DNA of 64,000 nucleotides from Paenibacillus ihumii (lineage in GTDB: Bacteria; Bacillota; Bacilli; Paenibacillales; Paenibacillaceae), in assembly GCF_001403875.1 (NCBI RefSeq), contig NZ_LN884299.1:496001-560000 (forward strand), written 5' to 3'. This document shows, piece by piece, positions 32,774 through 41,564 of the stretch. Both the position numbers and the translations under genes were made by a program. The notes beneath the pieces are model-generated. The model did not search any database. It saw nothing but the letters and a program-made list of their open reading frames with translations, and was not told the DNA's origin. How positions within the stretch are numbered: position 1 is the stretch's first letter; every line of letters begins with the position of its first letter.

Positions 32774-35590
32774 TTACTGGCGAAGCCCCACAGTCACAAT
32801 TTCGCTGGGCCCGACCAGCATAGACAATCCGCCCGCGGCATTGCCGGATAGCGGCTCCTGCAGCTCTTCCAGAATCGTCGTCTTATAGAAGAACTTCTGG
32901 TCCATCCCCGACGACAGCGTGAGCTCGGACGGCTGGCTGCTCATATTGTACCAGCGGAGCAGCAAATCCCCCGTCTCCTCGTTCATTTTCAAGGAAGAGA
33001 ACGCGAGCTCCTTGCTTTCCCATTGGAACGGAGCATAGGTCGATGCGATCGTGCCAGCATGCACCCCGGTCTGGCACAGCGTCCACGGAACCTGGAACTG
33101 GTAGGCTTGCGCAAAAGCGCCAGACGCCATGCCATCCCCGGAATGCGGGATCAGCATCATGTGAACCGTGTGCTCCCCAAGGCACTGCGCTTCCGGTGTC
33201 AGGAACAGGCCCCAGTCGCCAAGCTCGCCCACGCTGCGCAGCAATGTGATCGCAATCGTATTGCGGCCGTCGCGCAGCACCTCGTATTCATTCAAGCCGA
33301 GATTGGCCACGGTCAAGCCTGCTCCAGCAGCCTCGTCGCTCACATCCACGAATGCCTGCTGATGCTGGGTATTGCTCGGGTTGACCCATTCCGGTGCCGG
33401 CACATTGTCCCGTACCGGTATCTCGAACATCGAGTCGGCGCGGTGCACGGAAGCGGACAAATCCGTATGGAATAATGCCCGCAGCCGATGATCCTTGGCC
33501 TTGTTATCGATGGTCGTCTCGATATGAACCCCCTTGCCGCCGCGCTCCAGGGACAGGATTGTCCGCAGCTTCAAGCTGACGGTCTCCCGGCTGCGCTGGG
33601 CCTTACGCTCTGGATAGTACACGAGCGCACGCTGCTCCTCGTCGAGCGTGGCATCGGCCGAAGCCGGAACCTCCCAATCATGCACGATCTCGATGGACGC
33701 ACGGTATGGCGTATCCTCCAGTACGGAGATGCCAGCCTGAAGTCCTGTGGTCGTCAGCGCTGTTTCACCCTCCGGCTGTCTGTACATATACTCGTTCCCG
33801 ATATCCCCCGTATTCTCATACACGCCAAGATCGCGATAGACGCGGCCAGTTGCCTTGTCCGTCAACGAGAACGATCCGTCGTCCGCGATTTCAACCCGAA
33901 GCCATTCGTTCTCCATCATGCGCTCGCTGCGAAGTAAGGACGAACCGGAACCTGAAGAACCAGAATTAGAACCACATCCAGATCCAAAACCAGAACCGAA
34001 GCCCGAAGCGGCAGCACCGGAGATTGACGCAGCAGACGCGGAGCGGCGCACCCATGCATACGCACGCAGTCCGAGCGCAGGCACCTGCTCCGCCAGGAAC
34101 GTCAGCTTCACCCGCCGGCACATATAAGGCTGACGGAACTTGTCATCCGGCAGATCATAGCCGAATAGAAGCCCCAGATCCTCCACTGTCACATCGAGTG
34201 GATTTCCTTGATCGTCCACAAGCACGCGGCCGGAAAGGTCGACCTCCTTCATCCGTCGAGCTGTCTCCTCCAGCGTGAAGCCTTCCCGCAAATACAGGCG
34301 CGCGGCATCAAGCTCTATGCTGACTGTGCCGGACCGCTCCCAGCCTGTCGTGTTAAACGCTACAAGCGGCAGCGCATCTTCGCCATAGGAAGCGAAGGCC
34401 GAGGTGTCCACCGCAGAGGCAATGGCCTGTTTGCTATCGTCGATGATCGCCTCCGCGACATGGCGGCTCTTCTCAAATCGCGTCACCATCTCCCGGTGCA
34501 CCTCGTCTACGCTGCAGCCGCAAATGCTGTCATGCGGATGATTCTGCATCAATGTCTTCCAGGCATAGGTAAACAAGTGATGCGGATACTTCTGCTGGCC
34601 TAACACCTGGGCGAACGAAGCGAGCGGTTCTGCTACCTTCTCCAGCAGCGCCTGGCCCTTCTGGTTCATCTGCTTCAAATAGACGCGGGCCGATGCCGTA
34701 TTAACGAGCGTGCCCCAGCCGTCCGTGCGCTGGCTGCGCAGCTCGCCCTTGACGGTCGAGAGGCTGTGATTGTCTACAGCCTGCTCCACCGCCTGCAGGT
34801 AATCCGGGAAATTCGAATGAATGAATTCCGTATCCGGGTACAGCTTCCGCGCCATTTCGATCGCCTCCGGCAAATCGAGCTGTACCGGCTGGTGGTCGCA
34901 GCCGTTCATGAACAGCAGCTCGCTCGTCGAGGCGTATTTCTCCGCATCCGCCAGCTTGCGATCCCAGAACGCTCTTGCTTCCGCTTCGTCCACAGGCACT
35001 TCATTGCCGTTCGAGTACCAGTTGGCAAAGAGGATGCCGAGCACCTTGGAGCCGTCCGGCCCTTCCCAGATCAGCTCCGAGAAGGAAGACTCATAACCGT
35101 CATCCGATACGGTATTGTTGAACCCGGTCGGCTTCACGCCGCGTCCGAAGAATACGTTCGTAATCCCGGACTGCTGCATGAGCTGCGGCGTCTGGCCTAC
35201 CAGCCCGAACGTATCCGGGAAGTAGCCGATTTTGGCCACCTCGCCATAACGTTTAACATCCTGATGCCCGATCTGCATGTTCCGCACATTGGCTTCCCCG
35301 CTCGTCAGAAAAGCATCCTGCAAAATATACCAGGGCCCGATCAGCAGACGCCCGTCGGTAATATGTCGCTGCAGCCGTTCCTGGTTCTCGGGGCGAACCT
35401 GGAGGTAATCCTCCAGAATAATCGTCTGTCCATCGAGATAGAAGCTGCGGAATTCGCTATCTCCGTCCAGCTTGTCCAACAAGGCATCAATAAGCTGCAC
35501 CAGCCTTACATGGTGCTTCTCATAAGGCAAATACCACTCCCGGTCCCAGTGGGTATGGGAAATGATATGCGCTGTTTTTCTTTTCTCCAT
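32774..35590 (-). CDS. GH38 alpha-mannosidase (938 residues)
   Basis: Its N-terminal catalytic domain has zinc ligands in SHTHWDREWYLPYE and the nucleophile aspartate in IGYFPDTFG, followed by helical and beta-sandwich domains typical of GH38. There is no signal peptide, so it acts on imported oligosaccharides in the cytoplasm. Around residues 518-548 there is a Gly/Ser-rich linker encoded by hexamer repeats, absent from most relatives I know. It is the last gene of the carbohydrate locus, behind GH130 and GH125 genes. It would remove non-reducing alpha-mannose residues; the linkage cannot be fixed from sequence. Confidence 0.92.
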   Translation of the reverse strand: MEKRKTAHIISHTHWDREWYLPYEKHHVRLVQLIDALLDKLDGDSEFRSFYLDGQTIILEDYLQVRPENQERLQRHITDGRLLIGPWYILQDAFLTSGEANVRNMQIGHQDVKRYGEVAKIGYFPDTFGLVGQTPQLMQQSGITNVFFGRGVKPTGFNNTVSDDGYESSFSELIWEGPDGSKVLGILFANWYSNGNEVPVDEAEARAFWDRKLADAEKYASTSELLFMNGCDHQPVQLDLPEAIEMARKLYPDTEFIHSNFPDYLQAVEQAVDNHSLSTVKGELRSQRTDGWGTLVNTASARVYLKQMNQKGQALLEKVAEPLASFAQVLGQQKYPHHLFTYAWKTLMQNHPHDSICGCSVDEVHREMVTRFEKSRHVAEAIIDDSKQAIASAVDTSAFASYGEDALPLVAFNTTGWERSGTVSIELDAARLYLREGFTLEETARRMKEVDLSGRVLVDDQGNPLDVTVEDLGLLFGYDLPDDKFRQPYMCRRVKLTFLAEQVPALGLRAYAWVRRSASAASISGAAASGFGSGFGSGCGSNSGSSGSGSSLLRSERMMENEWLRVEIADDGSFSLTDKATGRVYRDLGVYENTGDIGNEYMYRQPEGETALTTTGLQAGISVLEDTPYRASIEIVHDWEVPASADATLDEEQRALVYYPERKAQRSRETVSLKLRTILSLERGGKGVHIETTIDNKAKDHRLRALFHTDLSASVHRADSMFEIPVRDNVPAPEWVNPSNTQHQQAFVDVSDEAAGAGLTVANLGLNEYEVLRDGRNTIAITLLRSVGELGDWGLFLTPEAQCLGEHTVHMMLIPHSGDGMASGAFAQAYQFQVPWTLCQTGVHAGTIASTYAPFQWESKELAFSSLKMNEETGDLLLRWYNMSSQPSELTLSSGMDQKFFYKTTILEELQEPLSGNAAGGLSMLVGPSEIVTVGLRQ

Positions 35591-35643
35591 GTCCGATTAC
35601 CTGCCTTCCCTTTAACGATTTATATCCGCAACCAACCTTCAGC

Positions 35644-36630
35644 TCACAGCGGGTACTCTTCCATATAGCTCAGCAGCTCATCCACCGTCGTGAAGGCCAG
35701 TCCTGTCACCGTATCGGCACAGCCGTAGTAGATCGCAATCCGGCCGGTATCGGCATCCGTCAAAGCTGCGCATGGGAAGGTGACATTTGGCACGTCGCCT
35801 ACGCATTCGTACATCGTCTCCGGGCCGAGGATATAATTGCGGGATCTGGCGATCACCTTCCATGGCTCATCCAGGTCAAGCAGAGCACAGCCCATGCGGT
35901 ATACGAAGCCATTGCAGGTATTGATAACACCGTGATAAATCAACAGCCAACCCTTGTCCGTTTCGATCGGAACCGGGCCAGGGCCGATTTTTTTCGACTG
36001 CCAAGCCGACTCATCCCCGTTAATTGTCCCCATCACATAACGGTGTTTTCCCCAGAACGTAAGATCCGGGCTTACGCTGTAGAAAATATCGCCAAATGGC
36101 GTATGCCCCGTGTCGCTGGGACGGCTGACCATGGCATAGTAATCGCCGATTTTGCGCGGGAACAGCACCCCGTTGCGGTTATATGGGAGAAAGGCGTTCT
36201 CCAGCTGGTGGAACGTTTTGAAGTCCTCCGTATAGCCGATTCCGATGGTTGGGCCATGATACCCGTTGCACCAGGTAATATAATAGCGTTCCCCGATCTT
36301 AACCACCCGAGGGTCGTAACGGTATTCCCGTTTGGTGATTTCAGGATCTCCCTCAAACACGATCGGCTCGTGATTGATCGTCCAGTTCACGCCATCCTCG
36401 CTAAATCCGGCGAAAATATCCATGCTCACGGATCTGGAATCACAGCGGAACACACCGGCAAACTTGCCTTCGAACGGAACCACAGCGGAATTAAATACAC
36501 TGTTGGAATTAGGGATCGCATTGCGTTCGATAATCGGGTTGGCTGAATAGCGCCAGACCGGGGCATTCAAACCGGCGGGCTTGTCCTGCCAAGGGATATT
36601 TTTCAAGGACTCTCCAATAATTTTGCTCAT
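35644..36630 (-). CDS. GH130 beta-mannoside phosphorylase/hydrolase
   Basis: The 328-residue five-bladed propeller enzyme shows [19 protein letters not shown], with the family Asp-Pro-Arg acid residue, [29 protein letters not shown], and [13 protein letters not shown] at the end. GH130 enzymes cleave beta-1,4-mannosides by phosphorolysis, giving mannose-1-phosphate. Next to alpha-mannosidases the natural substrate would be Man-beta-1,4-GlcNAc from an N-glycan core, but mannobiose or Man-Glc are alternatives. It is cytoplasmic and lies within the minus-strand locus between GH125 and GH38. Confidence 0.92.
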   Translation of the reverse strand: MSKIIGESLKNIPWQDKPAGLNAPVWRYSANPIIERNAIPNSNSVFNSAVVPFEGKFAGVFRCDSRSVSMDIFAGFSEDGVNWTINHEPIVFEGDPEITKREYRYDPRVVKIGERYYITWCNGYHGPTIGIGYTEDFKTFHQLENAFLPYNRNGVLFPRKIGDYYAMVSRPSDTGHTPFGDIFYSVSPDLTFWGKHRYVMGTINGDESAWQSKKIGPGPVPIETDKGWLLIYHGVINTCNGFVYRMGCALLDLDEPWKVIARSRNYILGPETMYECVGDVPNVTFPCAALTDADTGRIAIYYGCADTVTGLAFTTVDELLSYMEEYPL

Positions 36631-36738
36631 GGTTTATGTCTCCTTTGTACAATAATCGCACTATGAATTCATTCATCAAAAAATTGGGGTTCAGTTACAC
36701 TAGCTCAGTTAGAAGCAGCGCAATGCCATCCGGCTCAG

Positions 36739-38058
36739 TTACAAAATACCTTCCTTCATGGCACGGTACACGAGCTGGGAGAACAGGCTGTTCGACCAAG
36801 CGAACCAGCTTCGCGTAAAGATCGAAGGATCGTCCGCATGGAAGCCTTCATGCATGAAGCCTGTATCAGCATCCGTCGCTTCCAGCATCGCGATCATTTC
36901 CAGCTTCTCTTCCTTCGTCTGAGCGGTTATGCCTTGCATGGAAAGCGCCATATGCCAAATGTAATCCTTCGGCGTATGCGGGCTGCCGATCCCCCGCGCC
37001 TTTTTCCCTTCAAAATAGAACGGATTCTCCTTGCTCAGCGCGAAGCGCCGCGTATTCTGATAGACCTCATCATCGGCCGTCACATAGCCCAGGTACGGAA
37101 TCGACATCAAGCCTGGGGTTCCCGCATCGTCCATCAGGCAGTAGTTGCCATAGCCGTCGGTTTCGTAAGCATAAATCGGCCCGAACTCCGGATGGCGGTA
37201 GATGCCGTACAGCTTGATTCCATGATCCACCTCGAACTCCAGCTCCTTCAGCTCCGCCAGGAGGTCCATATCCCGGAACACCCATTCCGCGAATTCCTGC
37301 ATCTGGCGCAGAGCAACGACCGCAAACATATTGCCCGGTATGTTGTAGTGGAAATCGCAGGCATCGTCACTCGAACGGAAGCCCGACCAGATCATGCCCG
37401 TATAGTTGACCGGCATTCCCAGCCCATTGTTGCGGAGGGAATCCTCCGGTATCCCGTTATTGCGGGTGAAACGATACGCGGATTGTTCGAAATGACGCTG
37501 CTCCGTCTTGAATACATCGACGATTTTACGCATGGCTGCTTTAAAGCCCGCATCGAAAATATCAGTCAGCTCCGTCTCTTTCCAGTACATATAAGCGAGG
37601 CGGATCACGAAGCATAATGAATCGATTTCGAACTTCCGCTCCCATACCCATGGCGACATTTCCGTCTCGTCCGTCGTGTTCCAGTGCCAGTCATTGGCGG
37701 TCTCGTTAAATGCATTGGCATACGGGTCGATATGAATATATTGAATATGGCGCTTGATCAGCCCGCCGATAATCCGCTGCAAATCAGCATCGTCCTTGGC
37801 TAGAGGAACGTAATGAATGACCTGCTCCACAGAGTCGCGCAGCCATAAGGCCGGGATATCGCCGGTAATGACGAAGGTCGTGCCGTCGTCCATCAGCTTG
37901 GTGGTCGTCTCCAGCGTGTTGGGAAAAGTATTCTTGAACAGCTTCAGCAGCTTGGGACGATGCGCCAGCTTCTCCTCGGCCTCCTGCAGTACCTCCTGCA
38001 CCGCCCTTGGCAGCTCCAGCTTCGGCATTGGAATCTTCGGTAATCTGAATTGTTCCAT
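36739..38058 (-). CDS. GH125 exo-alpha-1,6-mannosidase
   Basis: The 439-residue (alpha/alpha)6-barrel protein has GDIPALWLRDSVEQVIHY, MSPWVWERKFEIDSLCF, NNGLGMPVNYTGMIWSGFR and KDYIWHMALSMQ, all characteristic of GH125. These metal-independent inverting enzymes trim alpha-1,6-mannose of N-glycans. There is no signal peptide. It sits 66 bases from the upstream GH38 gene and 108 from the downstream GH130 gene. The combination GH38 plus GH125 is known from streptococcal N-glycan processing. Confidence 0.92.
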   Translation of the reverse strand: MEQFRLPKIPMPKLELPRAVQEVLQEAEEKLAHRPKLLKLFKNTFPNTLETTTKLMDDGTTFVITGDIPALWLRDSVEQVIHYVPLAKDDADLQRIIGGLIKRHIQYIHIDPYANAFNETANDWHWNTTDETEMSPWVWERKFEIDSLCFVIRLAYMYWKETELTDIFDAGFKAAMRKIVDVFKTEQRHFEQSAYRFTRNNGIPEDSLRNNGLGMPVNYTGMIWSGFRSSDDACDFHYNIPGNMFAVVALRQMQEFAEWVFRDMDLLAELKELEFEVDHGIKLYGIYRHPEFGPIYAYETDGYGNYCLMDDAGTPGLMSIPYLGYVTADDEVYQNTRRFALSKENPFYFEGKKARGIGSPHTPKDYIWHMALSMQGITAQTKEEKLEMIAMLEATDADTGFMHEGFHADDPSIFTRSWFAWSNSLFSQLVYRAMKEGIL

Positions 38059-38124
38059 GTCGTTTCTCTCCTTATATGTCCTTATATATCGAGCAATAAT
38101 TTAGGCTCCATGTACCCAAGTGTT

Positions 38125-41100
38125 CTAATGCTTGATCTTCAACGTCTTGATTTCATATGGCGCAAAAGATAGAGCAAGGACCCCATTGCCAGGGTTCATT
38201 CGTTCCGTCTCCTCTTCCAGCGCGTTAGACAGCCACGCTTCCTGCACAGGCTGTGCCCAGCGAAGCTCCACATCCTCCCGGCCTCCGGAGGATTCGTAGA
38301 AGCGCAGGATTGTCCCGCTTCCATCCTCCGCCGGCTTGACGGTATCGAGGATAACGTGCTGTCCCGTAAAGACGATGAAGGAATGCTCTGCGGGAAGCTG
38401 CCCTTGTCTCAGCTCGGCGGCTGCAACGACGGAGGCATGATTCAGCTCGGACGCTTGCCTTACCGTATGCGCGGACTGCCAGTCCCCTTGATGAGGATAG
38501 AGCGAATATACAAACTCATGCTCGCCAAGATCCGCTGTAACATCCGGCCATTTCGGCGCCCGCAGCAAGGATAGCCGGATGGTGCTGCCCTGAACATCGT
38601 AGCCGTATTTGCTGTCATTAAGCAGACTTACGCCATACCCCCGCTCGGACACATCGGCAAAGCGATGGCCGCACACCTCATACTGGGCCTGCTCCCAGCT
38701 CGTATTGCGATGAGTTGGCCGCTCCAGAGCCCCGAACGGAATTTCATAGGTGGCCTTGTCGGTTACGACATTGACCGGGAAGCCGACCTTGAGCAGCTTA
38801 TGGGCTTCATTCCAGTCGACATGCGTCTTGAAATCGATTCGAGGACTATAGCGATAGAAAATGATATCCTGCGTAATGACCGACTGGCCGATGCTCCAGC
38901 GGAAGCGCAGCACGTCCTTCGTTGCCCCCGTCAGCAAAATGCGCTTCTCCAGCAGCTCGGCCTCTCCTGCCGGCTGCTGCTCGTAACGGTCATCGATATC
39001 CCATGCGTCCCATAGTGTCGGACGGTCATGGAAGAAATGAAAGCGATTGGCCGCCTCCCCTTGCTTCACGATCTCCCGGCTCGCCCGCTTGTCGAACAGG
39101 CTGATGATTTCTCCCCGATCATTGAAGCGGACAAGGTAATACTCCGTCTCCCAGACCGCTAGATCCTGCGGCTTATCTTTGCCTGGTGCAGCCTCATCAG
39201 CGACCGAATCCGTATCCAGCTCGGCCGTCACAGGATCGGCCTCAAGCCAAATCGTCGTATAACCGAAGGCGGGAATGTTCTTCACCAGAACCCATACCGT
39301 CCGCTTGCCCTGGTCATCGCGGCTGACGTCAACCGCAAGGCGCTGCCCTTGCGCATCATAAGCAGCCACCCCTGCGGAGATAGGAGTCTCTTCTGCATCG
39401 CTCTCCTCTAATTCAATGGCAACAACTTCACTACGGCTCCAGCCCAGGCTGTTGAATATGATGTAAGGCTTGCCATGGCTTGGCACTGCCCCTGCGTCTG
39501 AATTTGCGTCATAACCGCCGTTGCCGTCCCCCGGCAGGGTTGTAATCATTTCCGCCAGAGCTTGGATGCCGTACCCCAGCACAGTCTCGCCATTCTCGAA
39601 GACTTCAGCATACTCCTTCATCGAGGTGACGTAGCTCTCGGTAATGGCAGAGCCCGGAATAATGTCATGGAACTGGTTGAGCAGGATCAGCTTCCAGCCG
39701 TCGTGGAGGCGCTGATCCGCCTCCTGCCGCAGCTCCGGCTTCATGTCCTGTGCAGCCAGCGCATTCCACAGCTCCGCCTCGCGGTACAATATTTCCGCCT
39801 TGCGATTGTTCAGCTTGTTGCGGCCATGGGTCGTATACGTTCCGCGGTGCAGCTCCAGATACAAGTCGCCATGCCATTCCGGCAGCTTGGGCCCGGCCTC
39901 CGCAATCCCGGCGAAGAATGCCTTCGCCGTGCTGTAGCGGCTGGCCGGCTGCCCGACCATCAGGTCGGCGCGGTCGATATACTCCAGCATTTCGCGGGTC
40001 ACGCCGCCGCCGCCATCCCCATGGCCATAGAGCAGCATCTGCTCGTTATGCTTGGCCTTCTCCCGGTAGGACTGCCAGTGATCATGCACGTCCTTCGGCA
40101 GCGTATTCTCGTTCACGCCATGGTTCAAATAGGAGAGCATCGCCGTTCCGTCAATGCCCACCCAGTGGAACAGATCGTAGGGGAACACATTCGTGTCATT
40201 CCAGCCCAGCTTCGTGGTCATGAAGTAGCGAATGCCGCCATGCCGCAGTATTTGCGGCAGCGAAGCGCAGTATCCGAACGTATCCGGCAGCCATTCGATA
40301 TCCGAGGTCATGCCGAATTCCTCCTGGTAGAACCGCTGGCCATACAGCATTTGCCGCATCAGCGATTCGCCGCTCGGAATGTTCAGATCCGGCTCAACCC
40401 ACATGCCGCCAACCAGCTCCCAGTGCCCTTCTCTGATTCTTTCCTTGACCCGTTCATACAGCTCTGGATCGTTATCCTTCAAATAAGCGAACAATTGCGG
40501 CTGGCTCTGCGCATATCGGTATTGCGGATATTCATCCATCAGGGCATCAACTGTAGAGAAGGTGCGGCTCGTCTTGCGAACCGTCTCCCGCGCCGGCCAC
40601 AGCCAGGCGATATCGATATGCGATTGCCCTACCATATGCAGCGTGCCTTCTGCATTGCCGCCAATTTCGTGAACGTTGTTCCTCAGTTCCTTCTCGATAT
40701 GCTCAACGGCTTCACCGCCGCGAATTTCCTCCTCGCTCAAAGACACAAACCGGTCCATCGCCCGATACAGCGCCTCGATTAGCCGAGTGCGGCGAAAATC
40801 CTGCTCCGGCAGCAGCAGCATGGAGTCGCGGACAATTACAGCCGTATACATCAGGCTTTGCACGGCACGATTCACCAGCACCAGGCTGCTGCGGATCGAC
40901 GTAATCGGCGGTTGAATGACCGCCTGCTGATTCAAGGGGTCTACCGGCTCGGGGATCGGGTCGAAGAGCTCAATCTCCAGGTCGAGGACGCTGCCATCCC
41001 GCTCCGGCCGCAGCGTAACGAACGTATGGTTGCGATCCAGCCCCTGATAAGAGGCGCCGTTGACCCGAAGCAATCCCTCTCCGCCCGACTCGAAGACGAG

Positions 41101-41562
41101 GCCGATATGAGCGCTAGGCTCATGATGCCCGTTGCGCCGTTCCTGAGCGCTCTGCAAGTTACTAGCATTCTGCGCTTTATGGGCGTCATGAGCAGCATAG
41201 GCTTGATGGGCACTATGGGCGTCATGAGTACCATAGGCGTCATGAGTACCATAGGCGTCATGAGCCCCATGGGCGTCATGAACACCCCGGGAGTCATTCC
41301 CGCTAAGCTTGGCAGCCTCATTAGACTTGTAATTTCCGCCAAGCCAAGCCGCAGGAATTTCAAGCCGCTGCCTGAAAAAATACGTCGTCCCCTGCGTGCT
41401 CGGAAACCGCTCCAGATCGCGTCCTTCGGCATATGTCCCAAAATGCTCATATTCGCCAGGCAAATGATAGGCCGCATAAGAAATATCCCAATCCGCCAGC
41501 TCGCGAGACGCCAGCCACTGACGCTCCGACAGCTCGCGAATGAACCTCCTGATCCGCTCCAT
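38125..41562 (-). CDS. GH38 alpha-mannosidase (1145 residues) with repeat insert
   Basis: Zinc ligands are in GQSHIDIAWLWPARETVRK and the nucleophile in DIEWLPDTFGYCASLP, with long C-terminal beta domains. It belongs to a subgroup different from the 938-residue enzyme and has an N-terminal beta-sandwich. That domain is interrupted at residues 95-130 by six near-identical hexapeptides (HDAYGT, HDAHSA and similar), from an 18-bp minisatellite. The enzyme is otherwise intact and the insert keeps frame. It is cytoplasmic; the gene starts 3 bases after the GH3 gene ends, so the two are co-translated. Confidence 0.92.
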   Translation of the reverse strand: MERIRRFIRELSERQWLASRELADWDISYAAYHLPGEYEHFGTYAEGRDLERFPSTQGTTYFFRQRLEIPAAWLGGNYKSNEAAKLSGNDSRGVHDAHGAHDAYGTHDAYGTHDAHSAHQAYAAHDAHKAQNASNLQSAQERRNGHHEPSAHIGLVFESGGEGLLRVNGASYQGLDRNHTFVTLRPERDGSVLDLEIELFDPIPEPVDPLNQQAVIQPPITSIRSSLVLVNRAVQSLMYTAVIVRDSMLLLPEQDFRRTRLIEALYRAMDRFVSLSEEEIRGGEAVEHIEKELRNNVHEIGGNAEGTLHMVGQSHIDIAWLWPARETVRKTSRTFSTVDALMDEYPQYRYAQSQPQLFAYLKDNDPELYERVKERIREGHWELVGGMWVEPDLNIPSGESLMRQMLYGQRFYQEEFGMTSDIEWLPDTFGYCASLPQILRHGGIRYFMTTKLGWNDTNVFPYDLFHWVGIDGTAMLSYLNHGVNENTLPKDVHDHWQSYREKAKHNEQMLLYGHGDGGGGVTREMLEYIDRADLMVGQPASRYSTAKAFFAGIAEAGPKLPEWHGDLYLELHRGTYTTHGRNKLNNRKAEILYREAELWNALAAQDMKPELRQEADQRLHDGWKLILLNQFHDIIPGSAITESYVTSMKEYAEVFENGETVLGYGIQALAEMITTLPGDGNGGYDANSDAGAVPSHGKPYIIFNSLGWSRSEVVAIELEESDAEETPISAGVAAYDAQGQRLAVDVSRDDQGKRTVWVLVKNIPAFGYTTIWLEADPVTAELDTDSVADEAAPGKDKPQDLAVWETEYYLVRFNDRGEIISLFDKRASREIVKQGEAANRFHFFHDRPTLWDAWDIDDRYEQQPAGEAELLEKRILLTGATKDVLRFRWSIGQSVITQDIIFYRYSPRIDFKTHVDWNEAHKLLKVGFPVNVVTDKATYEIPFGALERPTHRNTSWEQAQYEVCGHRFADVSERGYGVSLLNDSKYGYDVQGSTIRLSLLRAPKWPDVTADLGEHEFVYSLYPHQGDWQSAHTVRQASELNHASVVAAAELRQGQLPAEHSFIVFTGQHVILDTVKPAEDGSGTILRFYESSGGREDVELRWAQPVQEAWLSNALEEETERMNPGNGVLALSFAPYEIKTLKIKH

Positions 41563-41564
41563 CG

